Source: Aegilops tauschii subsp. strangulata (taxonomy: Eukaryota; Streptophyta; Magnoliopsida; Poales; Poaceae). From it: a stretch of DNA of 64,000 bases. The number at the start of each line of letters is the position of its first letter. The first letter of the stretch is position 1. Positions 45,801 to 57,100 of the stretch are shown piece after piece. The stretch is from NCBI RefSeq assembly GCF_002575655.3, contig NC_053038.3:145964885-146028884 (forward strand), in the 5' to 3' direction. The position numbers were made by a program, and so were the translations under genes. The notes below the pieces were generated by a model that was not told the DNA's origin, made no database searches, and worked only from the letters and a program-made list of their open reading frames with translations.

Positions 45801-46646
45801 CCGCCACTCTGCGGAGAGCTTGCAGTTCGCGAGATAATTCACCATATGAGCCACCTCGTCATGAGGCATCTCTTTGGTGGACATCCGACTCGGGTCGAGT
45901 TGGCCGCTCATCTGACAGATAAGATGAGGGCGGCTTTGAAGCGGGAGCACCCGGCGCGTGACAAAGGCGGCCAGCTGGTCAGACCCAGTCAGGCCCTCCG
46001 ACTGGATCATTACCCGGAGTCAGGCGACGGCCGTGGCTCCAGCCGGCGACAGCGTCACGGCCCGATAGGACCACTAGGGCCGCCTCCCAGCCAGCGGGCC
46101 GGCTACGTAAGCTGGCAAGTTGACGTAGTCGCCTTGCGGGGCGACGTTCTTCACATAGAAGTACGACTTCTGCCAGCGCTTCACCGACTGGATCAGCGTG
46201 ATGACGGGGAAGGGCTTGTCGGCTGCCGGCCTCCGCATCGCGATGAAGGCGCCGCTCTGAGACGGCACGCCCTGCATGCGGGTGCCGAGCTTGGTTTGGA
46301 AGAATTCCTCCCAGAGCTCGAGGGTGGGGAGAACGCCAAGAAAGCCCTCGCATAGAGTGACGAAGGCGGACAACATCACCACTGTGTTTGGAGTGAGGTG
46401 GTGCAGCTGGAGTTGATAGAACTCGAGGAAGGAGCAGAAGAAGGCGCTCGCGGGCAGACCGAGGCCGCGCAGGAAGTGCGAGCGAAAGATTACCCGCTCG
46501 CCTTCCTCTGGCCCCGGCGTGATCTCCTTCTCCGGCGCGAGACGGACCCGCACCTGGTCTTTGTCGGGCAACCGCCGTGTCTTGCGGAGGAAGTCGATGT
46601 GGTCCATATGGACGTTGGAGCTTTCCCAGTCCCCGCCGTACTGCAT
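42874..46646 (-). pseudogene. Antisense multi-exon gene of gypsy C ('Transposase_28'-type domain, coiled coil, acidic tail)
   Basis: ATG at 46646 (MQYGGDWESSNVHMDHIDF). The first exon holds the conserved 'putative gypsy type transposon' region: GERVIFRSHFLRGLGLP, FCSFLEFYQLQLHHLTPN, FVTLCEGFLGVLPTLELWEE. It continues after a frameshift near 46080 to LSAEWRFGKEPYSRAHPLPT and a donor near 45760. Later exons are proline/acid/basic-rich (45300-45600), then Ala-rich with KLQAATERNAREARDEREA (about 45150-44430). The exons at 44270, 44040-43760 and 43640-43231 are helical and coiled-coil, with a 42874-43230 acidic tail (EEEEEEGED). In-frame TAG at 43231-43233 fits CAG to TAG. Function unknown. Domain order parallels the element A antisense gene. 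Confidence 0.72.
44095..44415. repeat. Duplicated block inside introns of the gypsy C antisense gene
   Basis: CTCGGGGACTACACCCAGTG and GACGCGCCCCCACG recur at 44118 and 44361 (243 bp apart), each preceded by a CTCAGCAG(T/C)CG segment. The block carries a copy of the element's polypurine-like CGGGGACTAC. Confidence 0.75.
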
Positions 46647-46837
46647 GATGGCGAGAAGCTGGTGAGAAAGGGTGCAGCGGCGGAGAAAGCACGGCCCCGC
46701 GGCGGCGAAGCTGCGGGGTGGCGCGAAGATTGGTGGGACGGCGCGGCAGCAAGATGCTGCTGCAATGGAAAGAAGGAGGAAGAAGATGGCGGAGAGAGGA
46801 GGAGCGTGCGAGCGTCTACCGCCTCCCCTCCTCCCCC

Positions 46838-46845
46838 TACTTATA
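46838..46845 (-). promoter_or_regulatory. TATA box of the gypsy C antisense gene
   Basis: TATAAGTA on the minus strand, about 190 bp upstream of the ATG at 46646, followed by purine-rich leader. Position and orientation match the antisense TATA boxes in elements A and B. Confidence 0.5.
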
Positions 46846-47295
46846 GCCTCGTGCGGAGAAGCCGAGGAGGCGAGGCATGGGGGGGAACGTGGGATTAACT
46901 GCGCCCATTCCCCCACGTCCCGTGATTATTGTGCCCTAACGACGTGCAGAAACTGCCACCGGAAGGCGTGCGGCCCGCTCTGGGCCACAGAGAATCCGCG
47001 CATGGGCCTAGGCGTGGGAGTGGTGGGCCCCCGGCCTGCGGCGACATCCTGTCGCGCGCGTGGGTTGGCAGGCTTTTCTCAGCCGGAGGATGCCACGTGG
47101 TTCGCGGGCGGCGAGCGGCCGGCCCGCAGCCCGGCGCACGCACCAACTGACTCCCGCCTTCAGACTTTAGAAATTTCGCCAGGACGGCGCGCCTAACCGA
47201 AGCCGGCTCCCAGCTGCTGGCTCCTCAAGATAAGAAGCTGACCGAGCTTCTCGACCTCCTCTCAGCCTCGAAGCCAAACCAGCTTCGGGGACTAC

Positions 47296-48480
47296 TGTCA
47301 GAGTAAATGGCCACGGGTAGCCTAACCGACTCCCCCTGGCTCTTCGAAAAATTATCAGGCCAATCGAGCCGTCAAGCATCCAGAGCATGGGGCCGCCTTC
47401 CTCTGGCCAGCTATCCCCAGGGCCGACTACCAGAAGGTGACCCGGCCTCAAAAACCTTCCCGAAGAAAGCTACGTGATGGCCAACTCCAGGAAGCCGGCC
47501 CTGAGAGGACCGACTCCTAGAAGCCGGCCATGAAGAAGACCGACTCCCAGAAGCCGGCCAAGACTGCACCCACCAAGACTGCTCCCACATAACGGTGATA
47601 AGACGGGGCGTGGCCGCAGTACAGCCTACCACACCCGAATCCCGGAACGTGCATGGCCACAGGGCGCCGTACGGGTCGGCCATCCCCCGTCCGGCGCGGC
47701 ACTGTAGCCATGCTGACCTCAACGTCACCCATGACGGGCGCCAGTACGGCCCGCGGGCGACGGTCCCCTTTAGCCAGAGAGACGCTCGAAGGCGGCCCGG
47801 CCTCCCCTAGTCGGCCTGGGGCGTAGCCAGCTACCTCCCTCCCTCGAAACATGTGCCTCATTAAGGAGACAAGACGAGGTGAGGCTACAGTGAGAGCCCG
47901 CAAGGCGGCGGCACTGTAGCCACGCTTACCTCGACAAAGCCCTCGTCATCAGGGGCGAGGCAACAGTAACCAGCCGCCGACAAGGCCCCCAAGCGGTGGG
48001 GCCAGCCTGTCGGCCAAGAGGCCTGCAGCCGGTAGGACCCACCAGTCGGGGGGCCCCAATGGCCGGCGGAGAAGCCGGCGAGCATAGACACTGACGGCTG
48101 GGACCCGCAGCCAGCCGGATTACCATTGTGCCCCTGAGGGGTAGGCCTATATAAACCCCCCGAGACACCCATGCAAAGGGTTGAGCTCACATAGTTTCAC
48201 ACACCACATAGAGAGAAAAGGAGAGCTAGCCTTGCCCTTCTTCTTCCCCTAGCCAAACAGCTCAAGGAGCGCTTGTAGCTACTTGTATTGATCTAGTGAT
48301 CATGCGGAGACCCCGCAGAGCAGGACTAGGGGTGTTATCTCCACGGAGAGCCCCGAACCTGGGTAAGATCCGCCGGCGTGCATGTCTTCGCCTTATCCCA
48401 TTTCCAGGCACCGGCGATGTCTTACTAGCTCCCACAATGATAAGCCACCCGTTGGCATATGTCGCACCTACCACCCGACA
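47296..48480 (+). repeat. 3' LTR of gypsy C
   Basis: Preceded by TTCGGGGACTAC (polypurine tract, 47284-47295). Starts TGTCAGAGTAAATGG and ends CCACCCGACA. It is 12 bp shorter than the 5' LTR owing to a small deletion in the GTAGCCGGCTCCCAATAGC region and minor indels. Confidence 0.93.
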
Positions 48481-48790
48481 CTCTTATCCTCTCCAGATCT
48501 AAACAAGATAGGGGTAGTAACACTGTCTTTCTCCCTTCAAAAAACACTGGCTTTCTATCCTCACCGCTGGTTACAGATCCGGACGTATCCCCCTCCACCG
48601 GTGAAGGGGAGGAGGGGCAGCGTTTAGGCCGTTGTCGACAGCGAGGGAGGAAACCCACTACTGGCCGCACCGTTATCTCTGGCTGAGCGCCGGCGCGGGA
48701 GGTCCTCCGATCCCTTCGTCGTTGCGTGTGGGCGGATCCGGCCTCCCGCCGCCCACTTATCCACATCCCGACGACCTTCAGGTATATCTT
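48481..48790 (+). other. Continuation of the interrupted leader
   Basis: Starts with the second target-duplication copy. GC-rich transcript-like sequence runs to ACCTTCAG|GTATATC at about 48780, a good donor. The frames are short, so this reads as 5' UTR or first exon of a unit whose TATA box is now 14 kb upstream. The coding product is not identifiable. Confidence 0.4.
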
Positions 48791-48947
48791 CGTTCGAAAC
48801 CGCCTTAGCTCTACTTCCCCAGCTCACTACATCGCTGCATGTGCATCATTTTCTACCTCCCAGCCCCTCTCGATCGGATGGTCCAACGTCACATTTTTTT
48901 TCTTCGATTGTTAGAGGTAAAGCTACTTCATGGAGTCGAATATTGTA

Positions 48948-49050
48948 CTCCCTCCGTCTGAAAATACTTGTCATTGAAATGGATGTATCTAGATGTATTT
49001 TAGTTCTAAACACATCCATTTTGATGACAAGTAATTCCGGACGGAGGGAG
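48948..49050. mobile_element. Stowaway MITE 1 (103 bp)
   Basis: CTCCCTCCGTCTGAAAATAC ... GGACGGAGGGAG with TA on both sides. Nearly the whole element is an inverted repeat (ATGGATGTATCTAG against ACACATCCATTTT). Confidence 0.95.
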
Positions 49051-49099
49051 TACTTGGTTCAAACAAGAAATAAAGTGGGGTGGGGGAATTTAGTATGTA

Positions 49100-49202
49100 C
49101 TCCCTCCGTTCAGAATTACTTGTTTCGGAAATGGATGTATCTAGAACTAAAATACATGTAGATACATCCATTTCTGCGAAAAGTAATTCCGAACGGAGGG
49201 AG
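49100..49202. mobile_element. Stowaway MITE 2 (103 bp)
   Basis: CTCCCTCCGTTCAGAATTAC ... GAACGGAGGGAG with TA on both sides. Same length and family as MITE 1, 49 bp away. Confidence 0.95.
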
Positions 49203-49545
49203 TACAACGGACTTGGTACAAGCAGGAAGGAAAGGGAGTGAAAGTAGTACAGACTGGTCATCCAACCTGTCTCTTGGTCGAAAAGGGAAATATAGGGGTA
49301 ACGCTGTACACAGTGGTATGACTAGGACTAGATTTGCTATCCACACATAGGAGTAGGTGGCTAGAGTGAACAAAAATGGGACCAACCCAGATATGTTTGT
49401 TGGATGTTTGTTTCTCGGGGCAACAAACTATGAATCACCACTTTATGCCCCTGTTTACGTACATGGTGCTAGACTGCTGGACTGCTAGTGCACCCTCCGT
49501 TCAGAAGTGAATTTTGTGCTGTTTAACTGGAATGTCAGAATGGAA

Positions 49546-51800
49546 TAGTTGGTTCATTTTGGTGGAACTTCACAAAGGGAGATGTGTGTTCCAATCCTCA
49601 TCATCCATATTGGCGCCATAACCCTCCTTTAGGTAAGAATGATATTTAATGCATGTGTTCATCTCTATTTTCCGACTACCATGAGAAAATAATGCTGTTT
49701 TTTACTAGTACACTTGTACTCCCTCACTGACAGAACCAATTCTGAATTAGAAGGCCAATCTTGTACTTGGTTTCACCAACTGGTGAGTAGAAAGAGAAAC
49801 AGAGCATGAAGAGGAAGAAGAAGAAGAAGAATAAACAGTGCCAAGGCGATCTTGCTGAAGCCAGAGGCCTCAGTCGAGGCCATTCAAGGGCTCCGACAAC
49901 GACTACCTTACATGTGAGACGATCCTCCAGGGAGCCCTTCCACTTCTGCTGTCTCACTTAATTAATTAGGAGTACTTAAGTACCACTAATTTATTACTGC
50001 CTAATTTTCATGTTGGAGTTTAACAAATCTTTAGTAGGACCCTATGCTCAATCGTGTATGTGTGTATGTTTATCTATAGAGGTGAATCATGTGGTGGAGC
50101 AGGGAGGGAATATTATTAGTGTCATGACATAATAGTGCTATTGTTTTGCATGTCAATTTATTGCCATTGGTTCAATGAGGCAATGTTTTGCGTATTGTCG
50201 ATCATGAATTTGATGCTACTGTTTGAGTAATATGCTAATGTCTTCCTATCCTTTCTCACTAAGCTAATGAAGGTTTCACCTTGTTCCTACTTGTGCAAAC
50301 AGGGATCATGTTGTGCCAATCAAACATTTTAGTGGAACTACACAAGACAATACAATGAACTGTATCCCAGTCAGTGCTTTAACTTTGCTGGAAGTTCTTG
50401 ATAATCTTTCGATATAATCTCAGCACTGGTAAACAAGAGTGATTTCAACCATACATTTGAAGTGCACAAAAATATATACTATTGTGTGACTCCAGTGAGT
50501 GCTTTATCTTCTCTTATGGGACTACATGAATAAGCTTTTTTTCTCAGGTTGGTACGGGCCTAAGGCCTTCATCCATATTAGTTTGTTGTCATCTCTAATT
50601 GTATCGTGCTACTGTCATGAGAAACTCCTTTATCTTTGCACGTTAAAGTTTTGCAACCTATGATAAATGGCAATGCTTTGAGTGTTGAGTTTAGCTAATT
50701 GGCACTGATTAAATAAACTAATACCTCTCTTTAAGCAAGACTACTATGTTGCTAACTTTACCCATTAAGATAATGGGGGTGATTCTATTTGTTAGTGCAT
50801 GTTTCATCAACTAGTCCCACTATTACAGTAATCTCACTCTCTCAATATATGTGCCAACAGGGATTCTCGATTTTGGTGGAACTTCACAAAAACTTTGGGT
50901 GCTTCATTGCCTCGACAGTTTCCGTCCTTTCCTGTTAGTCGCTAATCTCGGCTTGCTTTCTTCCTTTGCTGTTAGTCGCTGGGCTTATCTCGGCTTCCAG
51001 TCAAAGGAAATAGTAATTGATATGCTACCTCACACAGGTTGGTACTGGTCTTTATCCTGATTATTGTGCCTGTCATATGTATTGGTAATTTGGTATTGTG
51101 CTACTGTTTGCCGATTTCATGAAGGAGTAATTTGGAGCCTGAACTCGCAGGCAAATCATTACATCGGGTGATTTCAGTAGAACTGCACAAAATGATCAGA
51201 TGGACAGGTACTTATGCTGCTGCTATGTACTCCAAAGTTCACTCAGACAAGCATCGATGTTGACAAGAAGTGCCTATATTCATTCGAGTATCAACCGGCG
51301 TCATCCAATTGTCAAACTCCAAGTATTAGGAGAGTGAACGCCAAAAATATTGCTTGGTGCATAGCCCAGAAAAACGCAGTCCAGTCTTTGGTCCCAACTT
51401 GTGCCTTTTGGTTATCGGCACATATGGTAGCGAACTATATGGCATGGAGTCTAAAGATTCCAGACAAGTTGGTTGACGCGTATATTCATCTGGCACTTAA
51501 TCAGTCTGCACGCCAAGGATGCTCCATTTCAGTTGAACTGCACAAAAAATTTGGGTGGTTCATTTTCTCAACCTCCTCCTTTCTCGTATGTAATGTAGAA
51601 TTTTGGCGAGATACAGGACCAAGATGAGCCAGTAAACTAGTTGGATGAAAGTAGTGGTGAAGTTGCTCAAACCTCCCTCGGCACGAGGCCACTATTTGAG
51701 GATAAACCTACAAGCAAAGTTCAGATTGTTTGTGCTGCCTCTTATGTACTCGAAGGTTTACTCATACAAGAACTAATTTTAGCAAGAAGTACCTCCGATT
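49546..51800 (+). repeat. Repeated exon-like modules with TTT(T/C)nGTnGAACTnCACAA
   Basis: The motif occurs at about 49555, 50329, 50872, 51173 and 51529 (a weaker copy near 50452). At 50302 and 50862 it follows a splice-acceptor-like CAACAG/CAAACAG|GGAT. Two copies translate as SVELHKKFGWF-like. Longer similarity joins 51226-51275 to 51743-51795, and 50551-50625 to 51041-51110, so the region is a degenerate tandem array with a 0.3-0.8-kb period. No continuous protein could be assembled. It lies downstream of the interrupted leader and may be its exons or a decayed gene. 51800-52130 has nothing else. Confidence 0.5.
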
Positions 51801-52169
51801 GAACACCATTTACCAGTCTGTACCCTAGGTAGTTAAAGTTCGTCCATGGATCATATTGGCTGTGATCTCAATCATTTGGATGCATAAACATACTGAACAT
51901 GTGTATATCTGAATCTTTTTGTGAATTATGTATGAATATTGTCGTGTGATCTATCAATGATTTGGATGCATAGATATGCTGAGCTTGTGTATATATGAAT
52001 CTTTTGAGTTGTTGATAGTGAATGTTGGCTATGAATATGAACGTGTCCTGTGAACCTGAGTTTGATATGAATGTTTACCTTTTCTGTTGTATTTGTGTGT
52101 GAACTTGTTAGTATGCCTACTGTGGGGTATAAAACGTAGGTCTCTTATAAAACTAATGTTGTGTCCAAT

Positions 52170-52560
52170 TAATGTTTTCCCTTCTAACCACATTATATAT
52201 ATATTTATATTATTACTATTATCATATATTTTATAGAGACTTATATATACATTATAAAAACATCCCACGTGTTATTAACTTATAAAAGTAAATGTTTAAC
52301 GGAAGTTGGCAAGGAAAATCCTGGTTGTTTTTGACTCACAGGCAAGGAAAATCCTGGTGATTGCGTACAAAAGCTTGCGAAGATTTTAAGGACCAATTTA
52401 ATAATAACGCGCTCATTTTTATTTTGAGCAATAACTCGCTAATTTCTTAATTATATCTATAAAAAATGTGCCTCTCCGGTTTATTGTTTGATATTAATTG
52501 CTCCTTCTAACATAACATTATATATATAACGAGCCCACCTAATACGTGTATTTCAAGGAA
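52170..52560. repeat. AT-rich stretch with duplicated CTTCTAAC..ACATTATATATAT segments
   Basis: Two related (TA)n-containing segments lie at 52181 and 52503, separated by AT-rich DNA. No gene. Confidence 0.55.
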
Positions 52561-52679
52561 GTGCAAATGGGCTGGGTTTTCTTAGAAAATATAAATGGGC
52601 CTGATTGACGCGAAATTATTTGTTCACCTAGCCCAGCAAATGGACTGTACATTCTAGAAAACATGGGTTAAATATATGC

Positions 52680-54120
52680 CACATTTTTGTAGGCTGACAT
52701 GTGGGCCAATAGGTCAAAGCCTACGCAGGGCGTTGTCAACTTGGTCAACAAATGATTGTGTCATCCACAACCATTGGATTTATATCCAACGGCCGGCATG
52801 CCCCTTCAATCTCTCATCTTCTTCTTCTAGCGTCGCCAGGACCGCCTGGTCCGGCCTCCAGCGGCTAGCGGCTCTGCTTAGCACGCACCGCTACGAAGCG
52901 CTACCCCACCGGCGGCCAGGCTATCCCTCCACCCCTCGACACCTCCTGTTATTCTCCACAGACTACAGCCCCACGCTGCAACAGAACTAGTTATAACCCT
53001 TCTCCTCCTCTCAATCTGCGACTCCACTGCCGCGTTTTCCCATCTCTGAGTCGTTCCCGTCCGGGGCCTCGCCGTCGTCCACCGCCTCGCTGCGTTCGGT
53101 GCGGCGTGGTCAACAAACGAGAGTCATCGGAAGACGACTGTACGTGGAGAGCCTGACGGCTAGGACCCACGAGGTCCATGGTCGCATGCAAGGAAAGTTC
53201 CTCCTTATTAAGCTGAAAAGAAAATGTTTCCTCCACCTAACAGCTGGGACCCACCGGCTGTATCTTCGCACGGAAGGAAGTGTCTCCTTGTTTTGCGAAA
53301 AAAATTATTCATCCCGTTGACAGCTGGGACCCGTCAGATTTGGTGACTGACTTGTGGGCCTACTAAGCGGACGTGTACATACAGCTTTGTCAACTTAATC
53401 AACAAATGATTCTAGCAGCTGGATCGTTGGATGTTAATCCAACAGCCGTGCTCCTTCTTCAACCTCTGTTCTTGCTCCTGTCTCCCATGGGCGGCACCGC
53501 GGCTGTGCTGCCGCGCACCTGAACCAGTGAAGTTTCCCACTCCTCTCCATCTGCGACTCCACTGCCCCATCTTCCCCATCTCTGGGTCGTTCCAGTCTGG
53601 GTGCGCTCGGCACGGTGTGGTCAACATGGTCAACAACCGAGAGTCATCGGAAGATGACTGTACGTGAGAGGCTGACAGTGGGGACTCACCACGCCCATGG
53701 ACGCATGCATGCAACGGAACGCGGCAAGGTCAACATAGTCAAGGAACGACTTCCATCGGAAGTATACTGTACGTGGAGAGTCTCAGCTGGGTCCACGGCC
53801 GCAGCAAGTAAGTGCCTCCTTATTACGCGGAAAATAATGGTTCCTCCAACTGAACGCAGGGACCCACTGGACGGGCCACCGTATTTGGCAAAAAAAACGT
53901 TTGCCCCCTGGTTGCTGGGACCCACCTGACGGGCCACCGTATTTCGCAAAAAAACGTTCCCCCCGCTGTCAGCTCGGACCCACCGGAAGTGCCTCCTTAT
54001 TACGCACAAAAAATGAATACTCCCCCGGCTAGCTGGGACCCACCTTGGTGGGAGGCTGACTTGTGGGCCTACTAAGTTGACAGGGACGAAGGGCTTTGTC
54101 AACTTAGTCAATATGAACGA
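52680..54120. repeat. Diverged left-hand copies of the 1.63-kb array half-unit
   Basis: Two half-units (about 52735-53200 and 53390-53790) share the order of landmarks with the array to the right: TTGGTCAAC, ATCCAACGGC, CTTCTTCAATCTCT, CTCGCCGTCGTCCACCGCC, TGGTCAAC, GACTGTACGTGGAGAG, CTGGGACCCAC. They are clearly more diverged than the array units. 53790-54120 holds several tandem CTGGGACCCACC segments. Confidence 0.75.
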
Positions 54121-57100
54121 TTCTAGCTCCAGTGACCGTACGATGTCCATCCAACGGTCGTAGTGCTTCTTCATCCTCTGATCTTATTGCTCCAGCCGCA
54201 CAAAGCAGTGCCGGTCGTGCCACATTCTCCTGCCTCCCGTGGCCGGCTGTGCTGCCGCGGAGGCCTCACCGCCCCCTACTATCCCCACCGCTGGCCAGGC
54301 CCTGCGGCGACGGCAGCCTCACACCGCAGCCGAACCAGTGAACCCTCGTACTCCCCTCCGCGCGGGGTTCCACTGCCGCGTCTTCCGCGGCTCAGCGTCG
54401 TCCCCTTCCTAGGCCTCGGCGTCGTCCACCGCAGTGGTGCTCTCCGCGCGGCGAGGTCAGCGTGGTCAAGGAATGACTTCCATCGGAAGAGTACTGTACG
54501 TGGAGAGGCTGACAGCTGGGTCCACGGCCACAACCCAGTTTTTTTTGTGATTTGCCAAGTAAGTCGCTTTGTCAGGCCTGTTGGGCTGGAAATCTTTCAA
54601 GATGAGGAGAGCTTTCATTCGGCTGGCCGAGAAAATGGCCCATCGGTAATGAGAAATGGGTTGTACATTTTTAAAACACATCAAACCGGCAATTAGTTTC
54701 AAATATCTTTTTTTCATTTCGAGATTTTAAATTACATTAATTTCTATGCGTGGAGAATTTGTTGGATTTTATATTGATATACATTTATTTTTTAAATCAG
54801 TTTGAATGTGAGTCGAAATTTCGGGATTAAAAACAGTTCGGACCGCACCAAAATATGCAAAATTTTGTACAATTTTTTAACCGTGGCCACAATATGGGCT
54901 GTAATGCTAACAAAAAGAATATGGGCTCCAAAAAGAAACCTTAATAATTAGCAAATGGGCTGTAAATTATTAGAAATAATGGCAGACGGGTTGTATGTTG
55001 TTTTCCACAGATTTGAGGCTTTCCTAAAAAAAGGTTGACGCACAAGTAGTGACTGTTGGATGGCCATCCAACGGCCGTCGTGCTTCTTCAATCTCTGCTC
55101 TTCCTGCTCCAGCCGCTCAAACAAGCGCCGGCGGGACTGCCTGCTCCCTCCTCCCCGCGGCGGGCTCTACTACCGCGCAGGCCTCACCGCCCCACCGTAC
55201 TCCCATCGCTGGCCTAGCCATCCCTCTACTCACCCACACCTGCTGTAATTCTCCGGCGATGGCAGACGAACCAGTAAACCCTCGTACAGTCGTACTCCCC
55301 TCCGCGTGGGAAACAACTGCCGATTCTTCCCTGCCTCCGTGTCGTTCCCTTCCTAGGCCTCGCCGTCGTCCACTGCCCTGGTGCTCTCGGCGCGGCCTGG
55401 TCAACGTGGTCAACGACCAACATGCATGTGAAGTGGACTGTACGTGGAGAGGACGACAGCTGGGTCCACGGCCGCACGCAAGGAAATGCCTCATTATTAC
55501 GTGCAAAATAATGATTCCTTCACCTCACATCAGGGACCCACCGAAAGGGCCTCTGTATTACACGAAAAAAACATTACCGCCGCTGACAGCTCGGACCCAC
55601 CAGCTATATTTTCGCACGCAAGGAAGTGCCTCCTTATTACGCAAAAAAATGAATACTCCCCCTGCTAGCTGGGACCCACCATGGTGGGAGGCTGACTTGT
55701 GGGCCTACTAAGTTGACTGGGACGGGGGCCTTTGTCAACTTTAGTCAATATGAACAATTCTAGCTCCAGTGACCGTACGATGTCCATCCAACGGCCGTAG
55801 TGCTTCTTCAACCTCTGGTCTTCTTGCTCCCGCCGCCCAAAGCAGCGCCGGTCGTGCCACATGCTCCTGCCTCCCGTTGCCAGCTGTGCTGCCGCGGAGG
55901 CCTCACCGCCCCCTACTATTCCCACCGCTGGCCAGGCCCTGCGGCGACGGCAGCCTCACACCGCAGCCGAACCAGTGAACCCTCGTACTCCTCTCCGCTT
56001 GGGCTTCCACTGCCGCATCTTCCCCGGCTCCGCGTCGTCCCCTTCCTAGGCCTCGCCGTCGTCCACCGCAGTGGTGCTCTCCGCGCGGCATGGTCAGCGT
56101 GGCCAAGGAACGACTTCCATCGGAAGAGTACTGTACGTGGAGAGGCTGAGAGCTGGGTCCACGGCCACAACCCAGTTTTTTTGTGATTTGCCAAGTAAGT
56201 CGCTTTGTCAGGCCTGTTGGGCTGGAAATCTTTCAAGATGAGGAGAGCTTTCATTCGGCTGGCCGAGAAAATGGCCCATCAGTAATGAGAAATGGGTTGT
56301 ACATTTTTAAAACACATCAAACCGGCAATTAGTTTCAAATATCTTTTTTTCATTTTGGGATTTTAAATTACATTAATTTTTATGCGTGGAGAATTTGTTG
56401 GATTTTATATTGATATACATTTATTTTTAAAATCAGTTTGAATGTGAGTCGAAATTTCGGGATTAAAAATAGTTCGGACCGCACCAAAATATGCAAAAAT
56501 TCGTATAATTTTTTAACCGTGGCCACAATATGGGCTGTAATGCTAACAAAAAGAATATGGGCTCCAAAAAGAAACCTTAATAATTAGCAAATGGGTTGTA
56601 AATTATTAGAAATAATGGCAGACTGGTTGTATGTTGTTTTCCACATATTTGAGGCTTTCCTAAAAAAAGGTTGAGGCACAAGTAGTGACTGTTGGATGGC
56701 CATCCAACGGCCGTCGTGCTTCTTCAATCTCTGCTCTTCCTGCTCCAGCCGCTCTGTCAAGCGCCGGCGGGACTGCCTGCTCCCTCCCGGCGGCGGGCTC
56801 TGCTGCCGCGCAGGCCTCACCGCCCCACCGTGCTCCCATCGCTGGCCTAGCCATCCATCTACTCACCCACACCTGCTGTAATTCTCCGGCGATGGCAGAC
56901 GAACCAGTAAACCCTCGTACAGTCGTACTCCCCTCCGCGTGGGAAACAACTGCCGATTCTTCCCTGCCTCCGTGTCGTTCCCTTCCTAGGCCTCGCCGTC
57001 GTCCACTGCCCTGGTGCTCTCGGCGCGGCCTGGTCAACGTGGTCAACGACCAACATGCATGTGAAGTGGACTGTACGTGGAGAGGCCGACAGCTGGGTCC

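Larger units (their letters stand above)
34540..48480 (+). mobile_element. Complete gypsy LTR retrotransposon C (Tat-type, 13.9 kb)
   Basis: Two LTRs (34540-35736 and 47296-48480), a primer-binding-site-like segment, gag, protease, RT, RNase H, integrase, and a 5-kb 3' region with an antisense gene. Flanks are CTCTC and CTCTT, a 5-bp target duplication with one mismatch. The LTRs differ by roughly 15 substitutions in their first 330 bp by eye, so it is not a very recent insertion. Gag and pol are broken by seven stops and at least two indels, so it is non-autonomous now. Confidence 0.93.

Noticed and set aside
49097..49261. Frames across the two Stowaway MITEs
   Set aside because: Opened by the inverted repeats of the MITEs, with no protein similarity.
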